Shown piece after piece: positions 24,201 to 34,954 of a DNA stretch of 64,000 nucleotides (position 1 is its first letter; each line of letters opens with the position of its first letter). Below the pieces are notes generated by a model that saw only the letters and a program-made list of their open reading frames with translations, was not told the origin of the DNA and searched no databases. Made by a program: the position numbers and the translations under genes. The DNA comes from Tetmemena sp. SeJ-2015 (taxonomy: Eukaryota; Ciliophora; Spirotrichea; Sporadotrichida; Oxytrichidae). Where the stretch lies: contig JAJKFJ010021810.1 of the NCBI GenBank assembly GCA_027382625.1, positions 148,447 to 212,446 of the forward strand, in the 5' to 3' direction.

Positions 24201-25169
24201 AGTACTGCTAGGTGGAGAGAAAGCACTACTATGGGACTCATCTTCCCTATGAAGATCAGAGACCTCTCTCACAAGTTAAGATAACAAACAACCACAACAG
24301 TGTTAATATAAAGAAATCTGAAAAAGAGGTTATGACAAACGTTTCACTTTTATTCAATCCATTTAAGAGCTGCAACATTGACAATTCTTCTCACTATAGA
24401 ACCAACCAAAGCTAAAACAGAAGTTTTTAACAGTCTAATAAAAGTAGATCATCAAGATCGAGATCATAGCATGATAAAAGTGAAAAAAGTTTTGGCATAG
24501 AATAAATCTCTCATCATAATCATCATTCTTCTCACCCTGACAGATCTAGATCGAAGTCTTCTCAATCCCAATCTAGACATCACAATAAATCCTCTTATTA
24601 GAGCACCTCTACAAAAGTATTCAAGCCCAAAGAAAGTATACAATCTTCCCCACTCACTACCAGCAAGCTTGAGATGACTAATAGAGATCACAAACAATCA
24701 GAGAAGATATATCATCAAGATCCAAGGGTGAATCTTTAAAGTCCTTCTTAAGCATCTGGCTATTCAACCAAGAAGCCAGTTTCACCTTTCAAGGATCAAC
24801 TTGACCTCTATATTAAATCTCAGTAGAGTGGAGCTGAGAGCTACAACTCTTTGTAATCCTCTAAGCGAGATTCATAGTTCACTCTCAGCTAGTTCAATAC
24901 TATGTAATTTATCAAAATTTAAAGAAATTTAGTTTGAAATAATTTAAATGTACAATCCTAAGACTTCTAACATTTTGAAGATTGAGGAGGATAACAGAGA
25001 TAAGTATTTGAGGACTGATCAGGATAATAAGTCATCCAATAAAAATAGAGATAAAAGTAGCAAAGAAAGAAATTTTGAAAGCCAATCTTCAGTGACTGAG
25101 CTCATAAAGAAAAGCCAAAATGATTGGCTCAAAATTGACTCATATCTCAAGTCCAAAAATTTAAAGTGA
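18257..25169 (+). CDS. Large AIR9-like/coiled-coil protein with C-terminal Cys-His domain
   Basis: This is the largest uninterrupted gene except for the channel gene. From ATG 18257 the N-terminus is helical (SERIAEALQFHQARDFSKL). At about 19020-19260 a domain reads VPLHCTWYNVSP...DDVGSRICVHAIP, resembling AIR9 repeats of microtubule-associated proteins. A Gln/Glu-rich linker follows (about 19600-20600), then coiled coil (RSDVSFFKQEASLYEKENKK, about 20715 on) and a long Lys/Glu coiled coil (about 22450-23450). A Cys-His block has CLRCG...CEYHPAKCH...EWHKC...KHYYG (about 24030-24240), looking like a CHORD-like zinc site. The end is Ser/Arg/His-rich, with TGA at 25167-25169. At least five IESs were resolved. 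A cytoskeletal role is inferred only from architecture. Confidence 0.65.
18699..18733 (+). other. IES, pointer AGGAT
   Basis: AGGAT occurs at 18694-18698 and 18729-18733. Removal joins GDFIIEDQAPQYLNHFKN and leads without stop into MKIIDSRISASSS. Confidence 0.8.
20689..20716 (+). other. IES, pointer AGAT
   Basis: AGAT occurs at 20685-20688 and 20713-20716. Removal joins EELISKLRSDVSFFKQE. Retention runs into TGA at about 20757. Confidence 0.85.
21382..21423 (+). other. IES, pointer AAGCAG
   Basis: AAGCAG occurs at 21376-21381 and 21418-21423. Removal joins KLLPNQAAETYDKSIHSAQ. Retention stops at TGA at about 21390. Confidence 0.85.
21917..21965 (+). other. IES, pointer GAG
   Basis: GAG occurs at 21914-21916 and 21963-21965. 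Removal joins QVLKKLAAEKKVEQVQFKLQ in the coiled coil. Retention ends at TGA at about 21960. Confidence 0.75.
24907..24952 (+). other. IES, pointer ATGTA
   Basis: ATGTA occurs at 24902-24906 and 24948-24952. Removal joins LSQFNTMYNPKTSNILKIEE, adding a final ~70-residue charged segment before the true TGA. Confidence 0.85.
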
Positions 25170-25251
25170 ATCAAGCAAACATAAAATCGTTTAAGGATAA
25201 TTTCAATTATTTCCAATTAAGTATTTAAATTCATCTTTTTCAATTTCAGAA

Positions 25252-26163
25252 TCATTTGTTAATAAGATTTAGTTTAACATGCTTGATACTTTCATCAATA
25301 TCGCCAATCAAGATTTTTAGTTTCTCCCACATTTCAAGTGTCAACGAGATACCCTTCTTTCCATAATTCAATGTTCCATTAGATTCATACATTTCCCTAA
25401 GATCCACAAAGACTTGCTTCTTAAAACATTTTACAATCACTTTCTTCTTTCCTGCTAAATCGAAACGCAAACTCCCATCTTTTTCATCTATTACTGGCTC
25501 TTCGACTATTGGCACGAATCTTTATCTTTATTCCTAAGATTTTGATTGATTCTATTAATTAGGGATACAATTACATTTCTAACAGAGAGCATCTTTGTTA
25601 GATGTCTCCTCTGGATTAGACTTGGAGTTGTTTGAATCCTCTTGGCTTGTTTTCTCATGAGATTTCTTCTTTCATTTTTTATCTTAACTGTCCTAATTTT
25701 AAATTTGTTGTTAATGACTGTAGGTCTCATCTTACCTTGGCCTCTTTACCCCTATTTTAATTAACTAATCAATTTACTCCTGATTTAATTAAGACTGGTT
25801 TTAATTATTATTCAGATTTTCTTGCTTGACTTATGCCTTAGAATGGTTTGCTGAGATTATTTACTACTAGTTTGTTAAAGACTTTTAATTTAGTCCATTT
25901 TATGGAATGCTTATATCAGAGGCCTCACCATACAACTATTTTTTAGCTTGTTCTAGATTTTGGAGAAAGCGTTGGTTATTAGCTTGCACCACCTCTAGTT
26001 TAGTTTACAGGACTTCAGCGGGTAACACCGATTATTGGTTCTTTTAATACTAAATAGCAATTTATTGGCTAGGAGCTTAGGCATAGGTTCTATTTGGCAT
26101 AGGCTGGTTTTATTACTGCTAGTATTGAATGTTTTGAGGGTAGTAAGGGTTCTGCTGTTGCAT
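25252..26163 (-). CDS. PC4/SUB1-type transcriptional coactivator with Gln-rich N-terminus
   Basis: PC4 (p15/Sub1) binds single-stranded DNA and RNA polymerase II promoters. The C-terminal ~85 residues (25515-25255) match the fold-defining run: RFDLAGKKKVIVKCF, FVDLREMYESNGTLNYGKKG and ISLTLEMWEKLK. Upstream is an Asn/Ser/Glu-rich linker, and before it a ~135-residue Gln/Asn-rich head from ATG 26163 (start MQQQNPYYPQNIQY). A non-coding insert at about 25672-25740, starting GTAAG on the minus strand, interrupts the linker. It is an intron or IES whose exact borders I could not fix. The stop is TGA 25252-25254. Metazoan PC4 lacks such a long Gln-rich head. Confidence 0.8.
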
Positions 26164-26342
26164 TTTAGCTAAACCTTTTAATAAAGTTTTTATCAAGTCA
26201 AATAAAAATTATAGAAGTTAATAAGTTTCTATATTGCAAATATTGAAAGAAAATCCCCAAAATTTCGCTATTTTTTGATTTGTCTTCTCTTCTGTTCGTA
26301 AACAATTGAATAAATGAAATTATACTTAGCTCATTAAATAAC

Positions 26343-28344
26343 TCATAAAAGTAACTTGTGATTTCCAGCGACAGCGAATTAGTAGCCATTCGGCTCTTCT
26401 TGATTTATCTAAGGCAACTTGTGCTAAGGGACCTGCTAACTCAAAACTTGCTCAAATCCATAAGCTTTATTTCCTGTGTTGCTTCTAAATCGAAGAGCTT
26501 CTGGTCTTTCCATGTTGCGCTTTACTTGCTCAAGTAAACCATGGTCTATAGAATTATTCACTTAAAATAGTTGACTTTCAGCACCTAATTCTTAAAAACT
26601 ATTAACAAACTACCATTAATAATTGCAGAGTAGTCTTATTAGCCTAAGATCTTCGAATCATCTAAGAGCTTTGACCATTCATAGAACTTGGATTAGCATA
26701 GCCATATCCTTATTGATTTATATATCCGTTTGAACTTCCATTCTGACTAGTATCAAGAGTATATTTGTTCATCACTGAATTATTTTGGCCCTAAAACATC
26801 TTGTTTATGTACTTATCTTAGAGGCCAGTGTAACCCGGAGATTTACTTCCAGGTATTTGAGCGTTACCCACCGTTGAGGTATCCATATTTTCGTAAGCTT
26901 TTATATCTTTATCGTTAACTCTTCTCTCATGCTCTGTCATTAGCTCACCGTATCTCTTTTTGACTCTCTATTCCTCTAGCTACTACCCTAAAGATTCAAG
27001 GTACTATCTTTACTTCAGTTTAGCCTCTTCTTACTTCTAAAATTCTTCTTGCTAGTGAGACATCAACTTGTTCTTGACTTCCTCTCCATACTTGGTATTT
27101 TCAAAAGTCTCAACTTTTCTTTGCACTTGTTTTTCTTGTAACTACTAGTTTAAGCCATTCATCTACATCTACTTTGTTTGCAGTAGGTTTCGCTATTGCT
27201 GGTCGTATTTTCTCTAATCTTGGGCCTCTCTTTCTTTCATAGCCTTCACATAAGATTCTTCATCTCGCTTAGCAAGAGAATTTATATCATTACCAAGATA
27301 GTTGTTCAAGCTCTATTACTTAATCTCATTCTGTTCTTGGTACTATAATCAATAAAATTAAATAAGACTTGTGGAGTTAATTGAAATAGGATTGTCTTGA
27401 TTCTTCCAACTTCTCAAGTTGCTGAGCATACTCCTTCATTTGAACCTAGTCTTACTATTTTATGATACTCTTACTCTACTTTCTTGCATTCTCTTATTAA
27501 GACAGCTGTTACAGATATGTGCTTTATTCATTTTGCCGTTTCATCTTTTCAAGCATTTGCTATTGTCTTTCCTACTCCTATTACTTAAGAATAGCATCTC
27601 TTGTAGCCTCATTATCAGTTCTGATTCTATCCCTTTGATCTTATTCAGCTTTGCGCTTCTCCAGCAAACTTTGATTTATATTCTCTTGTACATTAGACTT
27701 CAGTCTGTTTTTCTTTTGCTCCTCCTCATATATCTTATTCTCGTCTTTCTTTTTTAAGAAGTCAAGCATTTATTGCTCAGTCATCATATTTTGTCTCTTA
27801 GTACCTTGCCTTATCTAGGTTTGTTGCTAAGCCTGCTGATCTAGCTCTATCTTATACTGCTACTGTCTTTATCTCATTCTGATTAGATCTTCCTCCTTTC
27901 TTCTCTCATCAAGTTCATCTTATCGTTTTAAAACTGCTGCCCACTCGTTAAAGACCTCTAAAGCACAATCGTCAGAGTTAAATTGGCTTACATTCTTTAG
28001 GCTTGATGGGGAGAGGTCTCTTAATAGGAGACTCATAATTGCTATTGCCGTTTAGTGATGAAGGATTCTCAGATAAGGTCCCTTAAGCTTTGCTATTCAA
28101 TAAGTTATAGTTCCCATAGCTATTCCCGCTTCCACCTCTTTATAGATTCCACTAATTGCCATTCATACTAAATAAATTTAAGCACTCAAGTTGATTCCTT
28201 ACTTTTTATCAGGTGTATTCCTGCTTTCCCCATCAAGAGTCGGCTTAATAGTTTCTAGAGTAGAATTAGTGTAGTTGCCAGTACTAGGTAGCTCTATTAG
28301 TGACTTATTTACTTTGTCATTTTCATTTAAACCATAGTCAAACA
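26343..28344 (-). CDS. Gln-rich coiled-coil protein
   Basis: I recognise no orthologue. From ATG 28344 it reads MFDYGLNENDKVNKSLIE, followed by a GT-AG intron (about 28166-28200) and a Gly/Asn/Ser-rich head. A conserved-looking CALEVFNEWAAVLKRQDELD starts a ~300-residue helical region dominated by Gln, Glu, Lys and Arg (about 27960-26950). The tail is Asn/Ser/Gly-rich and disordered. Frame changes near 27980, 27380 and 26600 point to further IESs whose pointers I could not fix. The C-terminus reads AVAGNHKLLL before TGA at 26343-26345. It lies 180 bp from the PC4 gene on the same strand. Confidence 0.6.
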
Positions 28345-29800
28345 TTTTTGAAGCGTTTCTTTTATCAAGGACTGAGGCTGAAAGGTCTCTCTTCTGATTT
28401 GAAGGCGGTCGATTTGTTTGAGAGTGCTTCAGATTATTGGAAAGTTAAGAATGGGACTTCAGATGAGATGAGTATTTGTTATTATCTATTTAACCAATAC
28501 TCTCTTCGAAAATACAAATGAAAATGTAAATCTTAAAATAAAGTTTCTCACTGCCTTTCTACTGAGCTTGATAATCAGAGGCTTGCAGATTTACAGGAGG
28601 CTGCTATCTGAGAGCATTAGTGTTTGAAACTAGTTAAGATCTCACTTAAGAAATTAGGAAATTCATCTAACTGTCTTGCTACTAAGGGTTTGCGTTGTAG
28701 AAAGATTCAACTTACTAGTTCAATATTCCATCAATTGCGGCCAGATTCTATAATTAAGACTCATTAAAGGAGTTACAATAATTAAGGGGGGAGTAAATTT
28801 CAACATATGCTATCTTACCTATGTACCAAACGTGTTGATGAGCTCGAATCTAAATCTCTCTTTTTTTCTTTAGCTGATAAGGTCTGCTCGTTTCACAGCA
28901 GGATTGAACTGCAGATTAACCTGCTCTATCTAATTCTAAATATGCTAGGCGTAGGGATTATCTGTCATTCGCTGCTGCTCTTAAATAGTACTTGAATTGA
29001 TATTGAGTTGAGGGAAGTTTATTTGCGCCTAATTTTACTACTGATTTAGCATAGCATTTTGATTGGTGGGTTTTTAGGAGGAGTAAACGTTTAAAGTGAC
29101 AGAGCCTGTGATTGGGTTGTGGTTTAGTTGAGGCAACTTTTAGTTTACTAAGGATATTGAAGAAGGTTTCTGAACATAAAATTGATATCACAAATTAAAA
29201 GGCTTAAGAATTAATTTGAGGACATTAGATTATCTAAAACTCAAGTTGTTATTTATGAGAGATGAACCCTATGCTACGTTTTGATTTCCATAAGCAGTGT
29301 TCTCTGGTAAAAGTTAACTAAGAGAAGAAATATCGATTTAAGTGGATTCTAAACATTTTCTGTCCTCGAGTGAGCTCTAATCTAGTTGTGGCTTCCAAAT
29401 AAATTTGCTTAAGAAAGTGAAGGGCTGTGGGCCTGATACTGAATCGAGTAGGGATTTTGCAGACTGTAATTAATGGGACTCTGATTTGCCTAAGTCATAG
29501 ATATCCCAACTCTATTTGTGATTTACGAAGATGGCTGCATTTATTTTTGCTCTTTATTCCGATTAAAGATTTATTTAACCTAAAATAAATTTTCATTTTT
29601 CTCTCTGTACCTCTTTATTTGAATTGTTTATATTTAGGTCGCACCATTTTGTTTAAATAATCGGTGTTAATAATATGAAATGAGGTTTTACGTGGCCGTG
29701 TATTAGGTGTAGTTAATTTTTTAAGGTTAATTTACTCTTATTGTTGTGAGATGGTCTAGAAATTAATTAGAAAAAGCAATTTGTTAAAATAGAAGCAAAA
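28345..29800. other. Long gene-poor stretch, possibly germline-limited
   Basis: Short frames occur on both strands (for example 28807-28995 + and 28958-29191 -), but none is sustained and no motif is convincing. A retroelement remnant was considered and not supported. Confidence 0.35.
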
Positions 29801-31297
29801 ATGAATACGGCTTAGATGATTCACCGATCGCTAGTCTACAAGGGCACGGCGCAGAGGTCTCGATACATCGTGTCTGGCTTCAAAAATGACTACATCCCCA
29901 TGATGATCTTTTCTTACCTCTGGACCACTAGCAGTGCAGCTAAAAGAATTATGAGTGTTTGCTAAATTTCTATTTTAGGAAAGAATAAGAGAGTTGAACA
30001 CAAAGGCGATGGAGATAGTGAAGAATGATTATCAGATTGAATACCCGGGCTTATTCATAGACATTGAGTAGGCAATACCTCAGCCGCTCAGAGATATCTT
30101 TTTCGACGACTACTAAGACTTTAACCTCCAAGAGTACAAAGACGTGCACGTTCATGAGATATGCTTCTACTATAATGGAGAGCACCTCAACGGCATAGAA
30201 GTTTACTACATCGTGGATGGAAATATACTAAAGTACGCCCTCCATCACAGAGTGCAAAGACTAGAGGCGCTTGAGAAAAAAGTTAAGAAGCCCTTGAATC
30301 CTCTACAGATGCTTCTAAAGCGCCATAATGAAACTGAGGAAGAGGATCAAGTAGTACAAAAGTTCAACCTTCATTTCTCTAGGATGTTAAATAATTTAGT
30401 TTTTTTAAAAAAAAGAAATGGAATTTCAATTTTTAAAGGAAAGGGGGAAAATTTTTCAGGAAAAAGAGTAAAGGTTTTAAAAAATGGATATAAAATTATC
30501 GCTTTCGCAGGAGTTATTCAGTCATTCCTTAATGAGTGCAGAATCTTGAACTTAACTTTAAAGAATTATGTTTCGCTTTAAGATTAAAGGATGAATGTTT
30601 ATCTATTACATCTAAACAGCTTTACGAAGATTGCGAAACTTCAGCAGAGTCATCTCCTCTCTACAGAGAAGTCATCTAACTAAGATATGAATATTTCAAC
30701 CCCGTGCGCACAGAGTTCTGGGACCAAGTTAAGCGTATAAAGCTTATCAAACTATTCCCAGGCAAGGTGATTGGCAAGGAGAAAGAACACAACCCCAAGT
30801 ATTTTATAATAGTCCAATGAATTGAATATATTTAACTATCTACAAAATTTTGTGCTTGGAGGTATTAAAGTAGTCTATGAATTGAAATCAGGAGAAGAGT
30901 ATGAAAATGGAATCGAAGGCCTGAAATGTTAAAACTTTGATCAAGAGCCAGTAGTTTTGGAGCTTAGAGATAATGAGTACATCACTTCTATCAAATTTTT
31001 AATTTAAGTGGTGGGCCATATATATTTATAATCAATGGGATGGGGAAGGATTATGTTTAGGAGCTTAATATGGAGACTAATTTCTACAGAAAGATCAAAT
31101 AGGGAGCAAAACTAAAGGGGAAAAATTAGGATGATGATTAGAAATAGCAATAAAGCGGTTTGAATTCCTTAATTAATCCTGGCTAAGGTGGAGGCAGCAA
31201 TTTCTCGATGGGACTGCCACCTGGTGCTAAAGTGCTAGCATTTGCAGGCTCTGCTGATGAGTATATTAGATCTATTTATGTGTACTATAAGGTATGA
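29801..31297 (+). CDS. F-box-like protein with jacalin-like repeats
   Basis: From ATG 29801 the N-terminus reads FKNDYIPMMIFSYLWTTSS, an F-box-like helix pair, which would suggest an SCF ubiquitin-ligase adaptor. The rest contains repeated beta-rich units with jacalin-like spacing: NGYKIIAFAG, then LGGIKVVYELKSGEEYENGI with RDNEYITSIKF, then GAKVLAFAGSADEYIRSIYV at the end. Frame changes near 29960, 30400, 30590, 30830 and 31000 imply IESs or introns; the best-read block is YEDCETSAESSPLYREVIQ. The end at TGA 31295-31297 is provisional. Both domain calls rest on pattern only. Confidence 0.45.
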
Positions 31298-31817
31298 GTG
31301 CCTAATAGGTTTCATTGACCATGTCATTTGAAACCAAAGCTAATGTTAAATCATAAATATCTTCTCATATATTCAAATCTAAACATCATCAAGCATATTA
31401 TTTTAGAGCTTGAAGTAATCAAATGAATTTTGTGGTTCCGTAAATTCTTATTTTTTTAGGAAGTCCCAAAAATAAAGATCAAAGTTTTCTTTAAAATACA
31501 ATTTGGCTTTTCATTTAAATTTTTCTTTTAAGAACTTTTAAAATCAACCAAATTTTGTACTATTTCTAAGTTCCCATTTTTGAATTTAAACAATTTTTTT
31601 TATTACGGAAATTTATTGCTTTGACTTGAATTATTTTAAATGTTTTTGGTCTTTCTTAAAATTGTAATAAAACGGGGGAAAATTTTTGCCTTATAAATCC
31701 TATATTTAGTTGCTTGCGTCCCCCTTTTGTTTTAAATTGGGATAACTATCATACGCACCTTCAATAGTTAATATGAAGTGTTTAAACCCTTTTACCCTTT
31801 TGAAAGTGATTCTAAGC
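31298..31817. other. AT-rich spacer
   Basis: Poly-T and poly-A tracts dominate, with a few G-runs. No frame or repeat is supported. It lies between a plus-strand stop and a minus-strand stop. Confidence 0.4.
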
Positions 31818-32155
31818 TCAAGGATTACACTCATCTAAGACTTACTTAGGTTCAATTTGTGAAATCCAATTTTTTAAGGCCCTCCAAAAGTTCCAGCCAT
31901 AACCAAAGCCTTTCCTCAATTGATGATAAGTAGATTCCCAGTCCTCTGAACTAAACTCAGGGTTTCTAGCTTGACTCAATAGATTATTCCTCAAGATTTT
32001 CCTGAAATCTTCCTCTCTAACGTGTCTGTTTACTACCTGAAAGTATTTAAATCTGAACTTATAGAGGCTTTTAATTTAAATATTGAAATCTGAGCTCATT
32101 CTTTTGCCTCACTTACCTTTAAGCAGTCTCTGAGTTGTTTATAAGCTTTGCCCAT
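31818..32155 (-). CDS. Small LYR-like protein
   Basis: From ATG 32155 the first exon reads MGKAYKQLRDCLK. A GT-AG intron follows (about 32040-32115 on the plus strand). The second exon reads VVNRHVREEDFRKILRNNLL, then SSEDWESTYHQLRKGFGYGW and a short tail to TGA at 31818-31820. The length (about 85 residues), basic helical start and FRKILRNN element fit LYR-motif mitochondrial assembly or complex I proteins, although the LYR triad itself is not exact. Its start codon is 48 bp from that of the divergent E2F/FHA gene. Confidence 0.4.
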
Positions 32156-32203
32156 TGATTTATTAAATTAGTTTGTAATTATTAATATAATCATCAAGAT
32201 AAA

Positions 32204-33890
32204 ATGCTTAAATCTAACTAAAAAGGCTTGGTCTTCTTTACCATCAGAGAGACTATCTAGTGCTTTCTCAAGAAGGGTCAGCATGGTAACTTCATAGAGG
32301 AGACAGACATCTCTAGCTTTGTTCTCAATGAGATTTTCAGAAACAATTTGCCAGACACGCTAACTGTGATGGACTCATCTCCAAACGGCTAGGAATCCTC
32401 TGGAACCATCCCTCGTACCGCTCTTGACTACAACGTACTCTACACCTTGCTAGATGTGCTAGATGCAATTGGGCTTATTCAGCGTAAGGCAGACAGCTAG
32501 TGCAACTAGCGCTTTTTAACTTGGTAAGGGTTCAAGCGATTCAGAGAGAAGTACAGATCCTTGCACTCAACAATCACCTCTATTCAGAGTGCGCTCAAAG
32601 AAAATGGCGCACTTGAGTAGCTATAGTAGAACAAAAAGTTCAGTCTCAAAGATTATCTCTCTGTAGAACTTACTTCCAAATTAGAGAGCTAAGAGAGGTT
32701 CTAGCAGATGAATTATTTGGAGAAGTTTATGCAAGAACTTATTGGCAGGTTGATTTTGTACTCCAATAATGCCATATCTGGTAAAGAACTATAGGATCTA
32801 AAAGCAAAGTATGTCACTACCTACAAGGACCCGAGCAACCTTAAAGAAATTGAGAACAGAAAGCGTGTCTATCAAGTCTTCAAATACTCGTTAATCTACA
32901 TCGGTCTAATTGAGAAGACCTAAGAGGATAATCCAAATATCAAGCCAGGTTTAAAGTGGTCGCTAAGTCCATGTTATTCTGAATAACTCTTCCTTGGAGA
33001 AGAGTCATTACTCTTAAAGGCTGAGCTGCTTATAGAAGCCGAAAGAAAGGCGAAGCAAATTATTGAGTAGAGAAAATTGCAAGAGGAAGAAAAGCTTCGA
33101 GCTGAAAAGTAGAAGGCACTAGAGGAAAATAAGGAGAGTGGATAAGAGGGGACAGGAGAGTAGGTTGACGTAGAAATGGATGAGGAAGTTAAAGAGGCCG
33201 ATTAAAATGATAAGACAAATGAAGAGAAGAAGAGAGAAAGGGAGGAGAATTAAGTGAAAGCACTTCCAGTCAGGCTTGAAGAGCTAAAGTATTTGGAGAA
33301 CAGAAAGTAAAACTTTGTTATCGACTTCAAAAAAGAGCCACCCAAATCATCGTCTTAATGCTTTGAAGTAAGTATTGCATTATGTCTAATTTCATTTTTA
33401 GAACAGTGGTTATGCGATGTTTAAAGGGAAGCACTGGCGTTACTTCATGCAGAAACTTTACTGCATAATAGGGCGTTCCCCTATTAATTACAAGAAGAAG
33501 AACATTGATCTCAAAGTAGTCTGGCACGTTGATGTAGATCTAGGTCATCTAAGAAAGGTTTCTCGCCAACATGCTCTCATCATTTTTAACTCTGAAAAAG
33601 GATAGTAAGCTTTTCTCCCTCTTGAATTATCTCTAATATGTTTTTCCTATAGTTTTGAAATTAAATGCCTTAGTAAGAAGTATCCACTTTACGTGAATGG
33701 AGAGGCTTTCTTTTTCAAAGATCAACCACAGCCACTGTACTCAAGATCTATTGTGAGCATAAGCAGCGAGAGCTTTTTCTTTTTGCTGCCACCCTAGGAT
33801 CAGACAAAGGCAATCATCATAAGTAATAATAAGTCGCCAGTCTAACAGCAACTTCCAGCTGCAAGCTCAAATTAAGTTAAAGCTAATTGA
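32204..33890 (+). CDS. Two E2F/DP-like winged helices plus FHA domain
   Basis: E2F/DP proteins control cell-cycle transcription; FHA domains bind phosphothreonine. From ATG 32204 the first winged helix reads KGLVFFTIRETIQCFLKKG and ALDYNVLYTLLDVLDAIGLI, the latter matching the recognition-helix-to-wing part of E2F/DP though the usual Arg-Arg is lost. A second reads ENRKRVYQVFKYSLIYIGLI (about 32855-32915). A Glu/Lys coiled coil follows (about 32980-33260). After a GT-AG intron (33368-33401) comes the FHA domain: LYCIIGRSP, then KVSRQHALIIFN, a second intron (about 33606-33652), FEIKCLSKKYPLYVNGEAF and a final strand. The stop is TGA 33888-33890. The domain combination is unusual; yeast Fhl1 pairs FHA with a forkhead instead. 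Confidence 0.65.
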
Positions 33891-33996
33891 TAACTTAAAT
33901 TACAAATCACTAAATTTCTTAAATATTTCTTCATACACTAAAATTTATTACTTTTCAGTTATCCTTTTTATTTATTGAATAAGTAAATTATTATAA

Positions 33997-34806
33997 ATGA
34001 GACGAAATTAAATAAGGAGTCTAATAACAAGCTCTTTGATAATTCTTTCTCTCTTGTCCTTCACTTCAGCTTAGGATGGTTGCTTGACAGGAGAGGGATA
34101 CTCTGTGATTAATTTTTATTTATACTTTTTATTAAATCTTCTTCTGTTAATGAATTTTAAAGATTAAGACGATTACCTCATCTAGTGCAGAGTTGAGGAC
34201 TTGCTCAGGATGAGCTCTTAATAAACTACCTAAGATTAAGGATTGGATAAAGAATCAAGCAGCATCATCATCATGTTTGTAAATTGCTCTATTTACTTAG
34301 CATCGTATCCTTCTCTTAGCGTAAATTACATCGGAGGAGATCCTCGCATTTAGTTCGAGTCTTATGAAAAAATAGATTGTAAACTATTACCATATTTTAT
34401 TATCGAATAAACTTCAATATTTTGATTGCTTGAGTTTATGCAAACTAATCCTGAAACTGGGGAGTTAGAGTAGTACGATCTGTATTTCAATTAAATCATA
34501 ACAGAACCCATAAGTATAAAAGGTCTCGACTAGGATGGGATAAACGCTTTGCTCCTTGAAAAAGGAATACTAAGCAGTGAAAATTCTGGTGAAAATGATG
34601 GTGGAGATTGGGGAGATATTAGTCTCGGAGGAAGAAGGAGAAGAATGAGCAAAAAATAGAACTCCAGGTCTGAAGATCTTTGAGAATAAATCTTCCTTCA
34701 TAATTTAGAATGGCTTTAAGAAATTAAGAACTCTCTTTAAACACTCAAAGAATCAAGAACTATAATGAAGCTTGTGGATTAAAGTAAAGATTCTCAGGTT
34801 GAATGA
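33997..34806 (+). CDS. Predicted secreted or ER-targeted protein
   Basis: From ATG 33997 there is a clear signal peptide: basic MRRNQIRS, a hydrophobic core and SFTSAQ before DGCLTGEGYS. An AT-rich insert follows (about 34105-34170). Then come IQCRVEDLLRM, a possible second hydrophobic patch and VNYIGGDPRIQFESYEKIDC; after another insert (about 34382-34430), LMQTNPETGELEQYDLYFNQ and an acidic, Gly-rich end. The provisional stop is TGA 34804-34806. I do not recognise the family. Borders of the two inserts are not fixed. Confidence 0.5.
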
Positions 34807-34954
34807 ATTTGCTCTTGGGCTTTTTAGTCTTTACTGAGATATTTTAATTTCTAAAGTTATTCTTGCCAAAAAATAGTAAATTTAAAGCAAGTAGGAATGA
34901 TATTTTAAATATGCATTCAAGGATATTAAATTAATAATATAGAACAGTTTCGAA

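Noticed and set aside
27419..27757. 112-codon hydrophobic plus-strand ORF looking like a membrane protein
   Set aside because: It is antisense to a Gln/Lys coiled coil, whose complement always yields Leu/Phe-rich pseudo-membrane frames.
28345..29560. Possible LINE reverse-transcriptase remnant in the gene-poor stretch
   Set aside because: Some frames have a charged, Trp/Lys-rich look, but no endonuclease or YxDD-type motif is present and frames break every 60-80 codons.
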